Positions 43,477 through 53,749 are shown, numbered from the stretch's first letter. The stretch: 64,000 bases of DNA from Streptomyces viridochromogenes (GCF_001270495.1 NZ_LGUR01000072.1:1-64000), one strand, 5' to 3'. Notes: generated from the letters alone by a model not told the origin. Made by a program: numbers and translations.

Positions 43477-43901
43477 GCTCGGGTTTCTCCAGCTGTCGAC
43501 TCCGTGTACCCGGCATGCAGGGGTGTCGCGGCGGGTCACGGGGGTAAGGGCGATGTTCTCGCGACGAGGTTAGTCCGCACCTGCAGGAAGGTTCGCCGCC
43601 ACCGGAGTTGAGAACCCATCACGCTGTGAGACCGCTCGCGGACGCACCGGAAACCTGATGCCGGAAGGATTCGTGCACCGATCCATCAATCGGGACACAA
43701 CGGTGCGCCCGAAAGCCCCAAATCAGGGTCGGCGGCACACCGTAGAGCACCTGTCGACACTCCGGAGAGTGGCGAACGTCACAACTGGACGTTTCTCGAT
43801 CCGCACCGGAATTCAACCATCTCCAGGCATTCGAATTCCCTTGCGGAATTCCTCGGTCTATCAGGGTTGCACGCTGGGTGAACGACAGGCCTTTTCCGTT
43901 G
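43477..43901. other. Intergenic region upstream of the peptide-binding genes
   Basis: 425 bp, lower in GC than the surroundings. It carries an inverted repeat GAATTCC-CTTGC-GGAATTC (43833-43851) plus another GGAATTC at 43808; the repeat is close to the end of the HAD gene and may be its terminator. CACTC-CGGA-GAGTG lies near 43758. No convincing ORF or RNA gene. Confidence 0.5.
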
Positions 43902-44597
43902 TCAGACCACGATCAGCCCGCGCAGAAATGCCAGATCGACCTCTTCCAACGAGGTCACCACGGTACGCCGGGCGGCCGGCGTGATCGGCGCCACCGACGG
44001 CACGGCCACCACATGGCAGCCCGCGGCCTCGGCGGCGGCGACACCGGTCGCCGTGTCCTCGACGACCGCGCATCTGGCGGGCTCGGCACCGAGCCCGGCC
44101 GCGGCGAACAGGTACGGGTCCGGGTACGGCTTGGTGCGCGCCACCTCGTCGCCGGCGACGGTGAGCGCGAAGTACTGCGGCCCGAGCGAGGTGAGCACCC
44201 GGTCGATGATGCGCCGGTGCGAGGCGGAGACGAGCGCCGTGGGGATCTCGTACTCGGCCAGCTCGGCCAGCAGCCGGGCGGCGCCCGGCATCAGCGGCAG
44301 GGCGCGGTCGATACGGTCCTCGAAGCCCTGGTTGAGCAGCACCGTGAGCTCGGCGAGGGTGATGTCGGCGCCGGTGGCCTCGATCAGGAAGCCCGCGCTG
44401 CGGCTCATCGGGCCGCCGACCACGACATGGCGCCAGGTGTCGTCGAGGGTGTGGCCGAGGCCGGCGAAGATCTCGACCTCGACGTCCCACCAGAAGCCCT
44501 CGGTGTCCACCAGGGTTCCGTCCATGTCGAGGAGTACGGCCTGAAGTGCCGAACCGTCGGCCGTACGGGTTACTGGCGCGGGGACCGTGCTGGTCAT
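43902..44597 (-). CDS. HAD-superfamily phosphatase (beta-phosphoglucomutase-like subgroup)
   Basis: 231 residues. Motif I is LLDMDGTLVD (nucleophile Asp24, general acid Asp26), motif II ALVSAS, motif III region KPYPDPYLFAA and motif IV VVEDTATGVAAA. The cap domain sits between motifs I and II (subclass C1). It likely dephosphorylates a small sugar phosphate; the substrate is unknown. ATG 44597, after a strong terminator of metH. Confidence 0.9.
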   Translation of the reverse strand: MTSTVPAPVTRTADGSALQAVLLDMDGTLVDTEGFWWDVEVEIFAGLGHTLDDTWRHVVVGGPMSRSAGFLIEATGADITLAELTVLLNQGFEDRIDRALPLMPGAARLLAELAEYEIPTALVSASHRRIIDRVLTSLGPQYFALTVAGDEVARTKPYPDPYLFAAAGLGAEPARCAVVEDTATGVAAAEAAGCHVVAVPSVAPITPAARRTVVTSLEEVDLAFLRGLIVV

Positions 44598-44623
44598 CCT
44601 GGCGCACCTCCTTGAGGGGCGAT

Positions 44624-44654
44624 CAGGCCGGCTCCCATGAAGGGAGCCGGCCTG
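44624..44654 (-). terminator. Second terminator after metH
   Basis: 13-bp stem CAGGCCGGCTCCC / GGGAGCCGGCCTG with loop ATGAA, between metH and the HAD gene. Confidence 0.85.
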
Positions 44655-44704
44655 CGGTGGACCGTCCAGTGTACGACGTGCGGCGACGAAGCGCCTGATT
44701 TGAT

Positions 44705-44726
44705 CGGTGTGCCTCCAGGCACACCG
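44705..44726 (-). terminator. First terminator after metH
   Basis: CGGTGTGCCT, CC, AGGCACACCG, directly after the metH stop codon. Together with 44624-44654 it makes a tandem terminator. Confidence 0.75.
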
Positions 44727-44732
44727 ACTACG

Positions 44733-47700
44733 TCATCGTGCGTTGAAGTACTTCGCCTCGGGGTGGTGGATGACGATCGCGTCCGTGGACTGCTCGGGGT
44801 GCAACTGGAACTCCTCGGACAGGTGGACCCCGATGCGCTCCGGCTGGAGCAGGTCGGCGATCTTGGACCGGTCCTCCAGGTTCGGGCAGGCGCCGTAGCC
44901 GAGGGAGAAGCGGGCGCCCCGGTACTTCAGCGCGAACATGTCCTCGATGTCGGCCGGGTCCTCCCCGGCGAAGCCCAGCTCGGAGCGCACGCGCGCGTGC
45001 CAGTACTCGGCGAGCGCCTCGGCCAGCTGCACGGAGAGGCCGTGCAGCTCCAGGTAGTCGCGGTAGGCGTTCGCCTCGAACATCCGCGCCGTCTCCTCGC
45101 CGATCCGCGAGCCGACGGTGACGACCTGGAGGCCCACGACGTCCGTCTCGCCCGACTCCTGCGGGCGGAAGAAGTCCGCGAGGCACAGGCGGCGGCCGCG
45201 GCGCTGGCGCGGGAAGGTGAAGCGGGTGCGTTCATTGCCGTGCTCGTCGAGGAGGATCAGGTCGTCGTCCTTGGAGACGCACGGGAAGTAGCCGTAGACC
45301 ACGGCCGCTTCGAGGAGGTTCTCCGTCTGGAGCCGGTCGAGCAGACCGCGCAGCCGCGGGCGGCCCTCGGTCTCGACGAGTTCCTGGTACGACGGCCCGT
45401 CGCCGGTGCGGGCTTCCTTCAGGCCCCACTGGCCCTTGAACAGGGCGCCCTCGTCGAGCCAGGACGCGTACTCCTTGAGCTGGATGCCCTTGATGACGCG
45501 GGTGCCCCAGAACGGCGGCTCGGGGAGCGGGTTGTCGGTGGCGACGTCGGAGCGGACGTGGCCTTCCTCGGGACGCTCCTCCGGTACGGCCGTCGTGGCG
45601 GTGCTCCTGACCCGGCGCTGCTTGAGGTCGGGCAGCTTCGCACCGGGCACGCCCCGCTTGACCCCGATCAGGGCGTCCATCAGGCGCAGGCCCTCGAACG
45701 CGTCCCGGGCGTAGCGGACTTCGCCCTCGTAGATCTCGTGCAGGTCCTGCTCGACGTACGCGCGCGTGAGGGCCGCGCCGCCGAGGATGACCGGGTAGTT
45801 CGCCGCCAGGCCGCGCTGGTTGAGCTCCTCCAGGTTCTCCTTCATGATCACCGTGGACTTGACCAGCAGGCCGGACATGCCGATGACGTCGGCCCGGTGT
45901 TCCTCGGCGGCCTCGAGGATCGCGGAGACGGGCTGCTTGATGCCCAGATTGACCACGTTGTAGCCGTTGTTGGACAGGATGATGTCCACGAGGTTCTTGC
46001 CGATGTCGTGGACGTCGCCGCGCACGGTGGCCAGCACGATGGTGCCCTTGCCCTCGGCGTCGGACTTCTCCATGTGCGGTTCGAGGTGGGCGACGGCGGC
46101 CTTCATGACCTCGGCGGACTGGAGGACGAACGGCAGCTGCATCTGGCCGGAGCCGAACAGCTCGCCGACGACCTTCATGCCGTCCAGGAGGGTCTCGTTG
46201 ACGATGTCGAGCGCCGGACGCTCCTGGAGGGCCTCGTCGAGGTCGGCCTCCAGGCCGTTGCGTTCGCCGTCGATGATGCGGCGCTTGAGGCGCTCCTCCA
46301 GGGGAAGGGCGGCGAGTTCCTCGGCCTTGCCCGCCTTCAGTGACTTGGCGGTGGCGCCCTCGAACAGGGCCATCAGCTTCTGCAGCGGGTCGTAGCCCTC
46401 GGCGCGGCGGTCGTGGATCAGGTCGAGGGCGGTCTGCACCTCTTCCTCGCTGAAGCGGGCGATCGGAAGGATCTTCGAGGCGTGGACGATGGCCGAGTCC
46501 AGGCCCGCCTTGACGCATTCGTCGAGGAAGACGGAGTTGAGCAGGATGCGGGCGGCCGGGTTCAGGCCGAAGGAGATGTTCGACAGGCCGAGGGTGGTCT
46601 GGACGTCCGGGTGGCGGCGCTTGAGTTCGCGGATCGCCTCGATGGTGGCGATGCCGTCCTTGCGGGACTCCTCCTGGCCGGTACAGATGGTGAAGGTCAG
46701 GGTGTCGATGAGGATGTCCGACTCGTGGATGCCCCAGTTGCCGGTCAGGTCGTCGATCAGCCGTTCGGCGATCTCGACCTTCTTCTCGGGGGTGCGGGCC
46801 TGGCCTTCCTCGTCGATGGTCAGCGCGATCAGCGCGGCGCCGTGCTCACGGGCGAGCTGGGTGACCTTCGCGAAGCGGGACTCGGGGCCGTCGCCGTCCT
46901 CGTAGTTGACGGAGTTGATGACCGCGCGGCCGCCGAGCTTCTCCAGGCCGGCCTGGATGACGTCGACCTCGGTCGAGTCGAGGACGATGGGCAGCGTGGA
47001 GGCGGTGGCGAAGCGGCCGGCCAGCTCCTCCATGTCGGCGACGCCGTCCCGGCCGACGTAGTCCACGCACAGGTCGAGCATGTGCGCGCCCTCGCGGATC
47101 TGCTCGCGGGCCATCTCCACGCAGTCGTCCCAGCGGGCCGCCAGCATGGCCTCGCGGAACTTCTTGGAGCCGTTGGCGTTGGTGCGCTCGCCGATGGCCA
47201 GGTAGGAGGTGTCCTGGCGGAAGGGGACGGTCTGGTAGAGGGAGGCGGCGCCGGGCTCGGGGCGCGGGCTGCGCCCGGCCGGGGTGAGGTCGCGGACGCG
47301 GTCGACGACCTGGCGCAGGTGCTCCGGGGTGGTGCCGCAGCAGCCGCCGATGAGGGAGAGGCCGTAGTCGCGGACGAAGTTCTCCTGCGCGTCGGCCAGT
47401 TCCGGGGCCGTCAGCGGGTAGTGGGCGCCGTCCTTGGTCAGTACCGGCAGGCCCGCGTTGGGCATGCAGGACAGCTGGACGCGGGAGTGCCGGGACAGGT
47501 AGCGCAGGTGCTCGCTCATCTCGGCCGGGCCGGTCGCGCAGTTCAGGCCGATCATGTCGATGCCGAGTGGTTCCAGCGCGGTCAGCGCGGCGCCGATCTC
47601 CGAGCCGAGCAGCATCGTGCCGGTGGTCTCCACCGTCACGGACACGATCAGCGGGACGTCGTACCCGGCCGTCTCCATCGCCCGGCGGGCGGCGAGGACG

Positions 47701-48251
47701 GAGGCCTTGGTCTGCAGCAGGTCCTGGGTGGTCTCCACCAGCAGCGCGTCGGCGCCGCCCGCCAGCAGGCCCTCGGCGTTTCGCTGGTACGCGTCACGGA
47801 TGGCGGTGAAGGTGGTGTGGCCGAGGGTGGGCAGCTTGGTGCCGGGGCCGATGGATCCGAGTACCCAGCGCTGCCGGCCGTCACGTGCGGCGAACTCGTC
47901 CGCCGTCTCGCGGGCGATGCGGGCGCCGGCCTCGGACAGTTCCGCGACGCGTTCGGGGATGTCGTACTCGCCGAGCGCGGTGAGGTTCGCACCGAAGGTG
48001 TTGGTCTCGACGCAGTCGACGCCCGCGTCGAAGTACTCGGAATGCACCGAGCGGACGATGTCCGGGCGGGTCACGTTGAGGATCTCGTTGCAGCCCTCCA
48101 GCTGCTGGAAGTCCTCCAGGCTGGGCTCCTGGGCCTGCAACATGGTGCCCATCGCTCCGTCGGCGACCACCACACGGGTGGCGAGCGCCTCGCGGAGGGC
48201 GGACGCACGGGTCCGGCTGTCGGCGGAAGGGGTCGGTGGCAACGAGGCCAT
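44733..48251 (-). CDS. metH: Cobalamin-dependent methionine synthase
   Basis: 1172 residues. Transfers a methyl group from methyltetrahydrofolate to homocysteine. Order: homocysteine domain (zinc Cys in IGGCCGTTPEHL near 300), pterin-binding domain (from about 340), cobalamin cap and Rossmann domain (DVHDIGKNLVDIIL; the His near 747 ligates cobalt), and the SAM-dependent reactivation domain (FSLGYGACPNLEDR near 1100). ATG 48251 follows GGGAG by eight bases. Divergent from gylR. Confidence 0.96.
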   Translation of the reverse strand: MASLPPTPSADSRTRASALREALATRVVVADGAMGTMLQAQEPSLEDFQQLEGCNEILNVTRPDIVRSVHSEYFDAGVDCVETNTFGANLTALGEYDIPERVAELSEAGARIARETADEFAARDGRQRWVLGSIGPGTKLPTLGHTTFTAIRDAYQRNAEGLLAGGADALLVETTQDLLQTKASVLAARRAMETAGYDVPLIVSVTVETTGTMLLGSEIGAALTALEPLGIDMIGLNCATGPAEMSEHLRYLSRHSRVQLSCMPNAGLPVLTKDGAHYPLTAPELADAQENFVRDYGLSLIGGCCGTTPEHLRQVVDRVRDLTPAGRSPRPEPGAASLYQTVPFRQDTSYLAIGERTNANGSKKFREAMLAARWDDCVEMAREQIREGAHMLDLCVDYVGRDGVADMEELAGRFATASTLPIVLDSTEVDVIQAGLEKLGGRAVINSVNYEDGDGPESRFAKVTQLAREHGAALIALTIDEEGQARTPEKKVEIAERLIDDLTGNWGIHESDILIDTLTFTICTGQEESRKDGIATIEAIRELKRRHPDVQTTLGLSNISFGLNPAARILLNSVFLDECVKAGLDSAIVHASKILPIARFSEEEVQTALDLIHDRRAEGYDPLQKLMALFEGATAKSLKAGKAEELAALPLEERLKRRIIDGERNGLEADLDEALQERPALDIVNETLLDGMKVVGELFGSGQMQLPFVLQSAEVMKAAVAHLEPHMEKSDAEGKGTIVLATVRGDVHDIGKNLVDIILSNNGYNVVNLGIKQPVSAILEAAEEHRADVIGMSGLLVKSTVIMKENLEELNQRGLAANYPVILGGAALTRAYVEQDLHEIYEGEVRYARDAFEGLRLMDALIGVKRGVPGAKLPDLKQRRVRSTATTAVPEERPEEGHVRSDVATDNPLPEPPFWGTRVIKGIQLKEYASWLDEGALFKGQWGLKEARTGDGPSYQELVETEGRPRLRGLLDRLQTENLLEAAVVYGYFPCVSKDDDLILLDEHGNERTRFTFPRQRRGRRLCLADFFRPQESGETDVVGLQVVTVGSRIGEETARMFEANAYRDYLELHGLSVQLAEALAEYWHARVRSELGFAGEDPADIEDMFALKYRGARFSLGYGACPNLEDRSKIADLLQPERIGVHLSEEFQLHPEQSTDAIVIHHPEAKYFNAR

Positions 48252-48555
48252 GAAAGGGCTCCCTGGAATGCGACGGCTGTCGGCTTTGCACCCTTGTGTG
48301 ACTTTCCACGGCGGGCGCACCCCGCCAGCGTAGCCGGGACCGCGGCGGAAGGGTCAGGCCGTCCACGGGGCGGACGTCAACGACGATGCGGGCACTCACC
48401 GGATCGTATGACGGATACCTGCGACACAAGAGAAGCAGGCGGATGGCGGCAGACCATTAGCGGGAGGTCGGCATCGACCGGTAGTGTTCGACATTGCCGA
48501 ACGGCGGCGCGACGTCGCGATGTCGACGGTCGAAGTGGACGGAGGCAGTACGGCG
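48252..48555. other. Divergent metH-gylR promoter region
   Basis: 304 bp. Towards metH it contains a GC hairpin (GGCGGG-GTGCG-CCCGCC, near 48314-48330) in the predicted leader. I recall a candidate RNA motif named for Streptomyces metH, but cannot confirm a match; no cobalamin-riboswitch core was recognised. Towards gylR it holds the operator-like repeat at 48485-48502. Confidence 0.45.
48485..48502 (+). promoter_or_regulatory. Candidate GylR operator upstream of gylR
   Basis: TGTTCGACATTGCCGAAC contains a GTTCG/CGAAC inverted repeat. Its reverse complement matches the site at 49495-49509 before glpF with one mismatch, pointing to GylR autoregulation. Confidence 0.6.
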
Positions 48556-49320
48556 ATGGCACGGAACATCCAGTCGCTCGAACGGGCGGCCGCGATGCTG
48601 CGGCTTCTCGCAGGCGGCGAGCGGCGCCTCGGCCTGTCGGACATCGCCTCGTCACTGGGCCTCGCCAAGGGCACCGCCCATGGAATCCTGCGCACCCTCC
48701 AGCAGGAGGGGTTCGTCGAGCAGGACGACGCCTCCGGGCGCTACCAGCTGGGTGCCGAGCTGCTGCGCCTGGGCACGACCTATCTGGACGTGCACGAGCT
48801 GCGGGCACGCGCGCTGGTGTGGACGGACGACCTGGCCCGCTCCAGCGGGGAGAGCGTCTACCTGGGCGTTCTGCACCAGCAGGGGGTGCTGATCGTCCAC
48901 CACGTCTTCCGCCCGGACGACAGCCGGCAAGTGCTGGAGATCGGCGCCATGCAGCCCCTGCACTCCACGGCCCTGGGCAAGGTCCTGTCGGCGTACGACC
49001 CGGTCGCGCACAGCGAGGCGATCGAGGCCGACCGCAAGGCCTTCACGGACCGGACGGTGTGCGAGCTGGACGACTTCGAACATCTCCTCGACCTGACACG
49101 CGCGCGTGGCTACGCGGCCGACGTCGAGGAGACCTGGGAGGGCGTCGCCTCCCTGGCCGCCCCCATCCACGACCGGCGCCGTATGCCGGTCGGCGCGGTC
49201 GGCATCACCGGCGCCGTGGAGCGGCTGTACCGGGACGGCGAGCTGCGCCCCGAGCTGATCGCGGCGGTGCGGGACTGCGCCCGCGCGGTGTCGCGGGACC
49301 TGGGCGCCGGGCGGTTCTGA
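48556..49320 (+). CDS. gylR: IclR-family glycerol operon repressor GylR
   Basis: 254 residues from ATG 48556, the known length of S. coelicolor GylR. N-terminal winged HTH (NIQSLERAAAMLRLLAGGERRLGLSDIASSLGLAKGTAHGILRTLQQEGF) and an IclR effector domain (VYLGVLHQQGVLIVHHVF ... MQPLHSTALGKVLSAY). It represses the downstream glp genes until glycerol 3-phosphate is present. GGAGG lies upstream of this ATG; the frame opens earlier at 48484. Confidence 0.95.
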   Translation: MARNIQSLERAAAMLRLLAGGERRLGLSDIASSLGLAKGTAHGILRTLQQEGFVEQDDASGRYQLGAELLRLGTTYLDVHELRARALVWTDDLARSSGESVYLGVLHQQGVLIVHHVFRPDDSRQVLEIGAMQPLHSTALGKVLSAYDPVAHSEAIEADRKAFTDRTVCELDDFEHLLDLTRARGYAADVEETWEGVASLAAPIHDRRRMPVGAVGITGAVERLYRDGELRPELIAAVRDCARAVSRDLGAGRF

Positions 49321-49391
49321 GCGCCGCACGGGACGAGAGTGGCCGCCGGGACGCCGTAGGACGTTCCGGCCTTCGTCATGCCACGGCTCCG

Positions 49392-49409
49392 TTATCGGCA
49401 TGTCGATAA
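49392..49409 (+). promoter_or_regulatory. Candidate GylR operator 1 in the glp promoter region
   Basis: TTATCG-GCATGT-CGATAA, a perfect 6-bp inverted repeat. Its core CGGCATGTCGA resembles the CGGCATTGTCGA of the second site. Confidence 0.5.
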
Positions 49410-49494
49410 ATCAACACAATCAACAACGATCGCGCATTCAACGACACAGCTCTTGACGCACACCTGACGCCGGGGCAAGCTCCCGTCCATCGGT

Positions 49495-49509
49495 CGGCAT
49501 TGTCGAACA
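49495..49509 (+). promoter_or_regulatory. Candidate GylR operator 2 in the glp promoter region
   Basis: CGGCATTGTCGAACA, the inverted counterpart of the gylR site (one mismatch). It covers the -35 region of the putative promoter at 49528, a good position for repression. Confidence 0.6.
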
Positions 49510-49527
49510 CCTACCGGCAATACGCGC

Positions 49528-49533
49528 TAGAGT
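49528..49533 (+). promoter_or_regulatory. Probable -10 hexamer of the glp operon
   Basis: TAGAGT fits the TAGRRT form of Streptomyces vegetative promoters. No good -35 accompanies it. A further TTGACG at 49452 may belong to a second promoter; the gyl operon is known to have two. The 318 bp between gylR and glpF hold only these regulatory sites. Confidence 0.45.
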
Positions 49534-49638
49534 GTGACAACGCCAAGGGCCGGCATCGCTCTCACCCCCGAGGGCAACGCGAACCACCGGAGGGACCCGG
49601 GGTTCGGCTTCCCTGGACGAAGGACAAAGGAGTCGCGG

Positions 49639-50433
49639 GTGTCCAGCTCCGACATCTTCATCGGCGAGACCATCGGTACCGCCATACTCATCCTGCTCGG
49701 CGGGGGCGTCTGCGCCGCCGTCACGCTGAAGGCCTCCAAGGCCCGCAACGCCGGCTGGCTCGCCATCACCTTCGGGTGGGGCTTCGCAGTACTCACGGCG
49801 GTCTACACCTCGGCGCCGCTGTCCGGCGCCCATCTGAACCCGGCCGTGACCGTCGCACTCGCGATCAAGGACGGCGAGTGGAGCAATGTTCCGACGTACT
49901 TCGCCGGACAGCTGCTCGGCGCCATGATCGGTGCGGCCCTGGTCTGGGTCGCCTACTACGGCCAGTTCCACGCCCACCTCACCGACAGGGAGATCGTCGG
50001 CGGTCCGGGTGCGCAGGCCACCGCGGCCAAGGCCGTCGAGGCCCAGGAGAAGGGCGCCGGCCCGGTCCTGGGCATCTTCTCCACCGGTCCCGAGATCCGG
50101 AACGCGGTGCAGAACCTCGCCACGGAGATCATCGGCACGGTCGTGCTGGTCCTCGCCGTCCTCACGCAGGGCCTGAACGACGCCGGCAACGGCCTCGGCA
50201 CCCTGGGCGCCCTGATCACCGCGCTCGTGGTCGTCTCCATCGGTCTGTCGCTCGGCGGCCCGACCGGTTACGCGATCAACCCGGCCCGTGACCTCGGTCC
50301 GCGCATCGTCCACGCCCTTCTTCCGCTGCCCAACAAGGGCGGTTCCGACTGGGGCTACGCCTGGATCCCGGTGGTCGGCCCGCTGATCGGCGGCGCCATC
50401 GCGGCAGGTATCTACAACGTCGCTTTCGCCTAG
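49639..50433 (+). CDS. glpF: Glycerol uptake facilitator (aquaglyceroporin)
   Basis: 264 residues, six membrane helices and two half-helices with NPA boxes: [10 protein letters not shown] and [13 protein letters not shown]. The Asp after the second NPAR is typical for glycerol rather than water channels. GTG 49639 has AAGGAG at good distance; upstream frame to 49534 is not conserved. First gene of glpF-glpK-glpD (gylCABX in S. coelicolor). Confidence 0.95.
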   Translation: MSSSDIFIGETIGTAILILLGGGVCAAVTLKASKARNAGWLAITFGWGFAVLTAVYTSAPLSGAHLNPAVTVALAIKDGEWSNVPTYFAGQLLGAMIGAALVWVAYYGQFHAHLTDREIVGGPGAQATAAKAVEAQEKGAGPVLGIFSTGPEIRNAVQNLATEIIGTVVLVLAVLTQGLNDAGNGLGTLGALITALVVVSIGLSLGGPTGYAINPARDLGPRIVHALLPLPNKGGSDWGYAWIPVVGPLIGGAIAAGIYNVAFA

Positions 50434-50530
50434 GAGCAGCGAGCTTCACCCGTTCGGGTGATCAGCACCGAAACTCTCAGCGCGCGCCGTACGTAAAGCC
50501 CCATAACCACGGAACTTCCAGGAGCTAACA

Positions 50531-52072
50531 GTGACCGACGCCCACACCGCCGGCCCCTTCATCGCCGCCATCGACCAGGGCACCACCTCGTCCCGCTGCA
50601 TCGTCTTCGACCGCGACGGCCGTATCGTCTCCGTCGACCAGAAGGAGCACGAGCAGATCTTCCCGAAGCCGGGCTGGGTCGAGCACAACGCCACCGAGAT
50701 CTGGACCAACGTCCAGGAGGTCGTCGCCGGAGCGATCGCCAAGGCCGGCATCACCCGCGACGACATCAAGGCCATCGGCATCACCAACCAGCGCGAGACC
50801 ACCGTGCTGTGGGACAAGAACACCGGTGAGCCCGTCCACAACGCCATCGTCTGGCAGGACACCCGCACCGACGCGCTCTGCAAGGAGCTCGGCCGCAATG
50901 TCGGCCAGGACCGCTTCCGCCGCGAGACCGGCCTTCCTCTGGCCTCCTACTTCGCCGGTCCCAAGGCCCGCTGGCTGCTGGACAACGTCGAGGGCCTCAA
51001 GGAGCGCGCCGAGGCCGGCGACATCCTCTTCGGCACCATGGACACCTGGGTCATCTGGAACCTGACCGGCGGTGCCAACGGCGGCAAGCACGTCACGGAC
51101 GTCACCAACGCCTCCCGCACCATGCTGATGAACCTCCACACCATGGAGTGGGACGAGAAGATCGCCGAGTCGATCGGCGTGCCGCTGCAGATCCTGCCGG
51201 AGATCCGGTCCTCCGCCGAGGTCTACGGCGAGGTCACCGGCGGCAAGCTGGGCGACCTGCTCGGCGGCATCCCGGTCGCCTCCGCGCTCGGCGACCAGCA
51301 GGCGGCCCTGTTCGGCCAGACCTGTTTCTCCGAGGGCGAGGTCAAGTCGACGTACGGCACCGGCACCTTCATGGTGATGAACACCGGTGACAAGATCATC
51401 AACTCGTACGCGGGCCTGCTGACCACCGTCGGCTACAAGATCGGCGACCAGCCGACGGTGTACGCCCTGGAGGGCTCGATCGCCGTCACCGGCTCGCTGG
51501 TGCAGTGGATGCGTGACCAGATGGGTCTGATCTCCACCGCCGCCGAGATCGAGACGCTCGCGCTGTCGGTCGAGGACAACGGCGGCGCCTACTTCGTGCC
51601 GGCCTTCTCCGGTCTGTTCGCCCCGCACTGGCGCTCCGACGCCCGTGGTGTGATCGCCGGCCTGACCCGGTACGTCACCAAGGCGCACCTCGCGCGTGCC
51701 GTCCTGGAGGCGACCGCGTGGCAGACGCGGGAGATCGCCGACGCCATGGTCAAGGACTCCGGCGACGAGCTGGTGGCCCTGAAGGTCGACGGCGGCATGA
51801 CCTCCAACAACCTGCTGATGCAGACCCTCTCGGACGTCCTGGACGCACCCGTGGTGCGCCCGATGGTCGCCGAGACCACCTGCCTCGGCGCCGCCTACGC
51901 CGCCGGTCTCGCCGTCGGCTTCTGGTCCGACACCGACGAACTGCGCGCCAACTGGCGCCGGGCCGCCGAGTGGACCCCCCACATGGACGCGGACACCCGC
52001 GACCGTGAGTACAAGAACTGGCTCAAGGCCGTCGAGCGGACCATGGGCTGGATCGAGGACGACGAGAGCTGA
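50531..52072 (+). CDS. glpK: Glycerol kinase
   Basis: 513 residues of the FGGY family. [19 protein letters not shown] is the N-terminal phosphate-binding site, [30 protein letters not shown] the glycerol-binding region, and [13 protein letters not shown] the C-terminal signature. It makes glycerol 3-phosphate, which is both substrate for GlpD and the presumed inducer. GTG start preceded by AGGAG. Confidence 0.97.
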   Translation: MTDAHTAGPFIAAIDQGTTSSRCIVFDRDGRIVSVDQKEHEQIFPKPGWVEHNATEIWTNVQEVVAGAIAKAGITRDDIKAIGITNQRETTVLWDKNTGEPVHNAIVWQDTRTDALCKELGRNVGQDRFRRETGLPLASYFAGPKARWLLDNVEGLKERAEAGDILFGTMDTWVIWNLTGGANGGKHVTDVTNASRTMLMNLHTMEWDEKIAESIGVPLQILPEIRSSAEVYGEVTGGKLGDLLGGIPVASALGDQQAALFGQTCFSEGEVKSTYGTGTFMVMNTGDKIINSYAGLLTTVGYKIGDQPTVYALEGSIAVTGSLVQWMRDQMGLISTAAEIETLALSVEDNGGAYFVPAFSGLFAPHWRSDARGVIAGLTRYVTKAHLARAVLEATAWQTREIADAMVKDSGDELVALKVDGGMTSNNLLMQTLSDVLDAPVVRPMVAETTCLGAAYAAGLAVGFWSDTDELRANWRRAAEWTPHMDADTRDREYKNWLKAVERTMGWIEDDES

Positions 52073-52121
52073 GAGCAGTTCTCGCCCGCTCTCGAACTCT
52101 GATGAGGAGTAAGAACCCGAA

Positions 52122-53738
52122 ATGACCAGTCAGACCACCCTGCAGTCCGTGCCTGCCCTCGGTACGCGCCCGGCCTCCGGCTCCAACCCGAGCCGCGCCG
52201 AGACCCGGGAGCAGCTCGCCAAGGCGTCGTACGACCTTCTCGTGATCGGCGGCGGCATCCTGGGCATCTCCACTGCCTGGCACGCCGCGCAGTCCGGCCT
52301 GCGGGTGGCTCTGGTCGACGCCGGTGACTTCGCCGGCGCCACCTCGTCCGCCTCCTCCAAGCTGCTCCACGGCGGCCTGCGCTATCTGCAGACCGGCGCG
52401 GTGAAGCTGGTGGCGGAGAACCACTTCGAGCGCCGTGCGGTCTCCCGCCAGGTGGCCCCCCACCTGGCGAACCCGCTCACGTTCTACCTCCCCGTGTACA
52501 AGGGCGGGCCGCACGGCGCCGCGAAGCTCGGGGCGGGCGTCTTCGCCTACTCCGCGCTCTCCGCGTTCGGTGACGGCGTCGGTCACCTCTTGTCCCCCGC
52601 CAAGGCGGCTCAGGACGTGCCCGAGCTGCGCACCGAGAACCTCAAGGCCGTGGCCGTGTACGGCGACGACCAGATGAACGACGCGCGCATGGCGCTGATG
52701 ACGGTCCGCGGGGCCGTCGAGGCGGGCGCTGTCGTGCTCAACCACGCCGAGGTAACCGGCCTGCGCTTCACCAAGGGCCGGGTGACCGGTGCGGACCTGA
52801 GGGACCGCGTGTCCGGTGACGAGTTCGGGGTCAACGCCCGTCTCGTGCTCAACGCGACCGGCCCGTGGGTCGACCACCTGCGCAAGATGGAGGACCCGAA
52901 TGCCGCGCCGTCGATCCGTCTGTCGAAGGGCGCGCATCTGGTCCTGAAGCGGACGTCGCCGTGGAAGGCGGCGCTCGCGACCCCGATCGACAAGTACCGC
53001 ATCACGTTCGCCCTGCCCTGGGAGGACATGCTCCTCCTGGGCACCACGGACGAGGAGTTCGAGGGCGACCCGGCGGACGTCGCGGTCACCGAGAAGGACA
53101 CGGCCCAGATACTCGACGAGGCCGCGTTCTCGATCCGCGACCAGCAGCTCGACCGTGACCTCATCACGTACTCCTTCGCGGGTCTGCGCGTGCTGCCGGG
53201 CGGCCCCGGTGACACCGCGAAGGCCAAGCGCGAGACGGTCGTGACCGAGGGCAGGGGCGGCATGCTGTCCGTCGCGGGCGGCAAGTGGACGACCTTCCGG
53301 CACATCGGCCGCACGATCATGAAGAAGCTGGAGGCGCTGCCGGGCCACCCGCTGGGCGACGACTTCGAGCCGATCGCCTCGCTGCCGAAGAAGCTGCCGC
53401 TGCCCGGCATCGCCAACCCGCGCGCGGTCGCCCACCGGCTGCTGACCGACCACCCGGCGCCCGGCCCGCGCATGGCGGCCGACACCGCCAAGCACCTGGC
53501 CACGCACTACGGTTCGCTGGCCTTCGACATCGCCCGCATCGCGAACGAGAACCCGGAGCTGGGCGAGCGCGTCCACCCGGACGCCCCGGAGATCTGGGCC
53601 CAGGTCGTCTACGCCCGCGACAACGAGTGGGCCGAGACGCAGGACGACGTGCTGCGCCGCCGCACGACGCTGACGATCCGGGGTCTGGCCACGGACGACG
53701 TCCGCGCGAAGGTCCAGGACCTGCTCGACAAGAAGTGA
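52122..53738 (+). CDS. glpD: Glycerol-3-phosphate dehydrogenase (FAD)
   Basis: 538 residues. FAD-binding Rossmann motif VIGGGILGIS (41-50) and the family signature SSASSKLLHGGLRYL; the second family block is GRGGMLSVAGGKWTTFRHIG. A C-terminal helical DAO_C domain completes it. Oxidises glycerol 3-phosphate to dihydroxyacetone phosphate with electrons passed to menaquinone at the membrane. ATG 52122, last gene of the operon. Confidence 0.97.
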   Translation: MTSQTTLQSVPALGTRPASGSNPSRAETREQLAKASYDLLVIGGGILGISTAWHAAQSGLRVALVDAGDFAGATSSASSKLLHGGLRYLQTGAVKLVAENHFERRAVSRQVAPHLANPLTFYLPVYKGGPHGAAKLGAGVFAYSALSAFGDGVGHLLSPAKAAQDVPELRTENLKAVAVYGDDQMNDARMALMTVRGAVEAGAVVLNHAEVTGLRFTKGRVTGADLRDRVSGDEFGVNARLVLNATGPWVDHLRKMEDPNAAPSIRLSKGAHLVLKRTSPWKAALATPIDKYRITFALPWEDMLLLGTTDEEFEGDPADVAVTEKDTAQILDEAAFSIRDQQLDRDLITYSFAGLRVLPGGPGDTAKAKRETVVTEGRGGMLSVAGGKWTTFRHIGRTIMKKLEALPGHPLGDDFEPIASLPKKLPLPGIANPRAVAHRLLTDHPAPGPRMAADTAKHLATHYGSLAFDIARIANENPELGERVHPDAPEIWAQVVYARDNEWAETQDDVLRRRTTLTIRGLATDDVRAKVQDLLDKK

Positions 53739-53749
53739 GCCTCGCGGCG

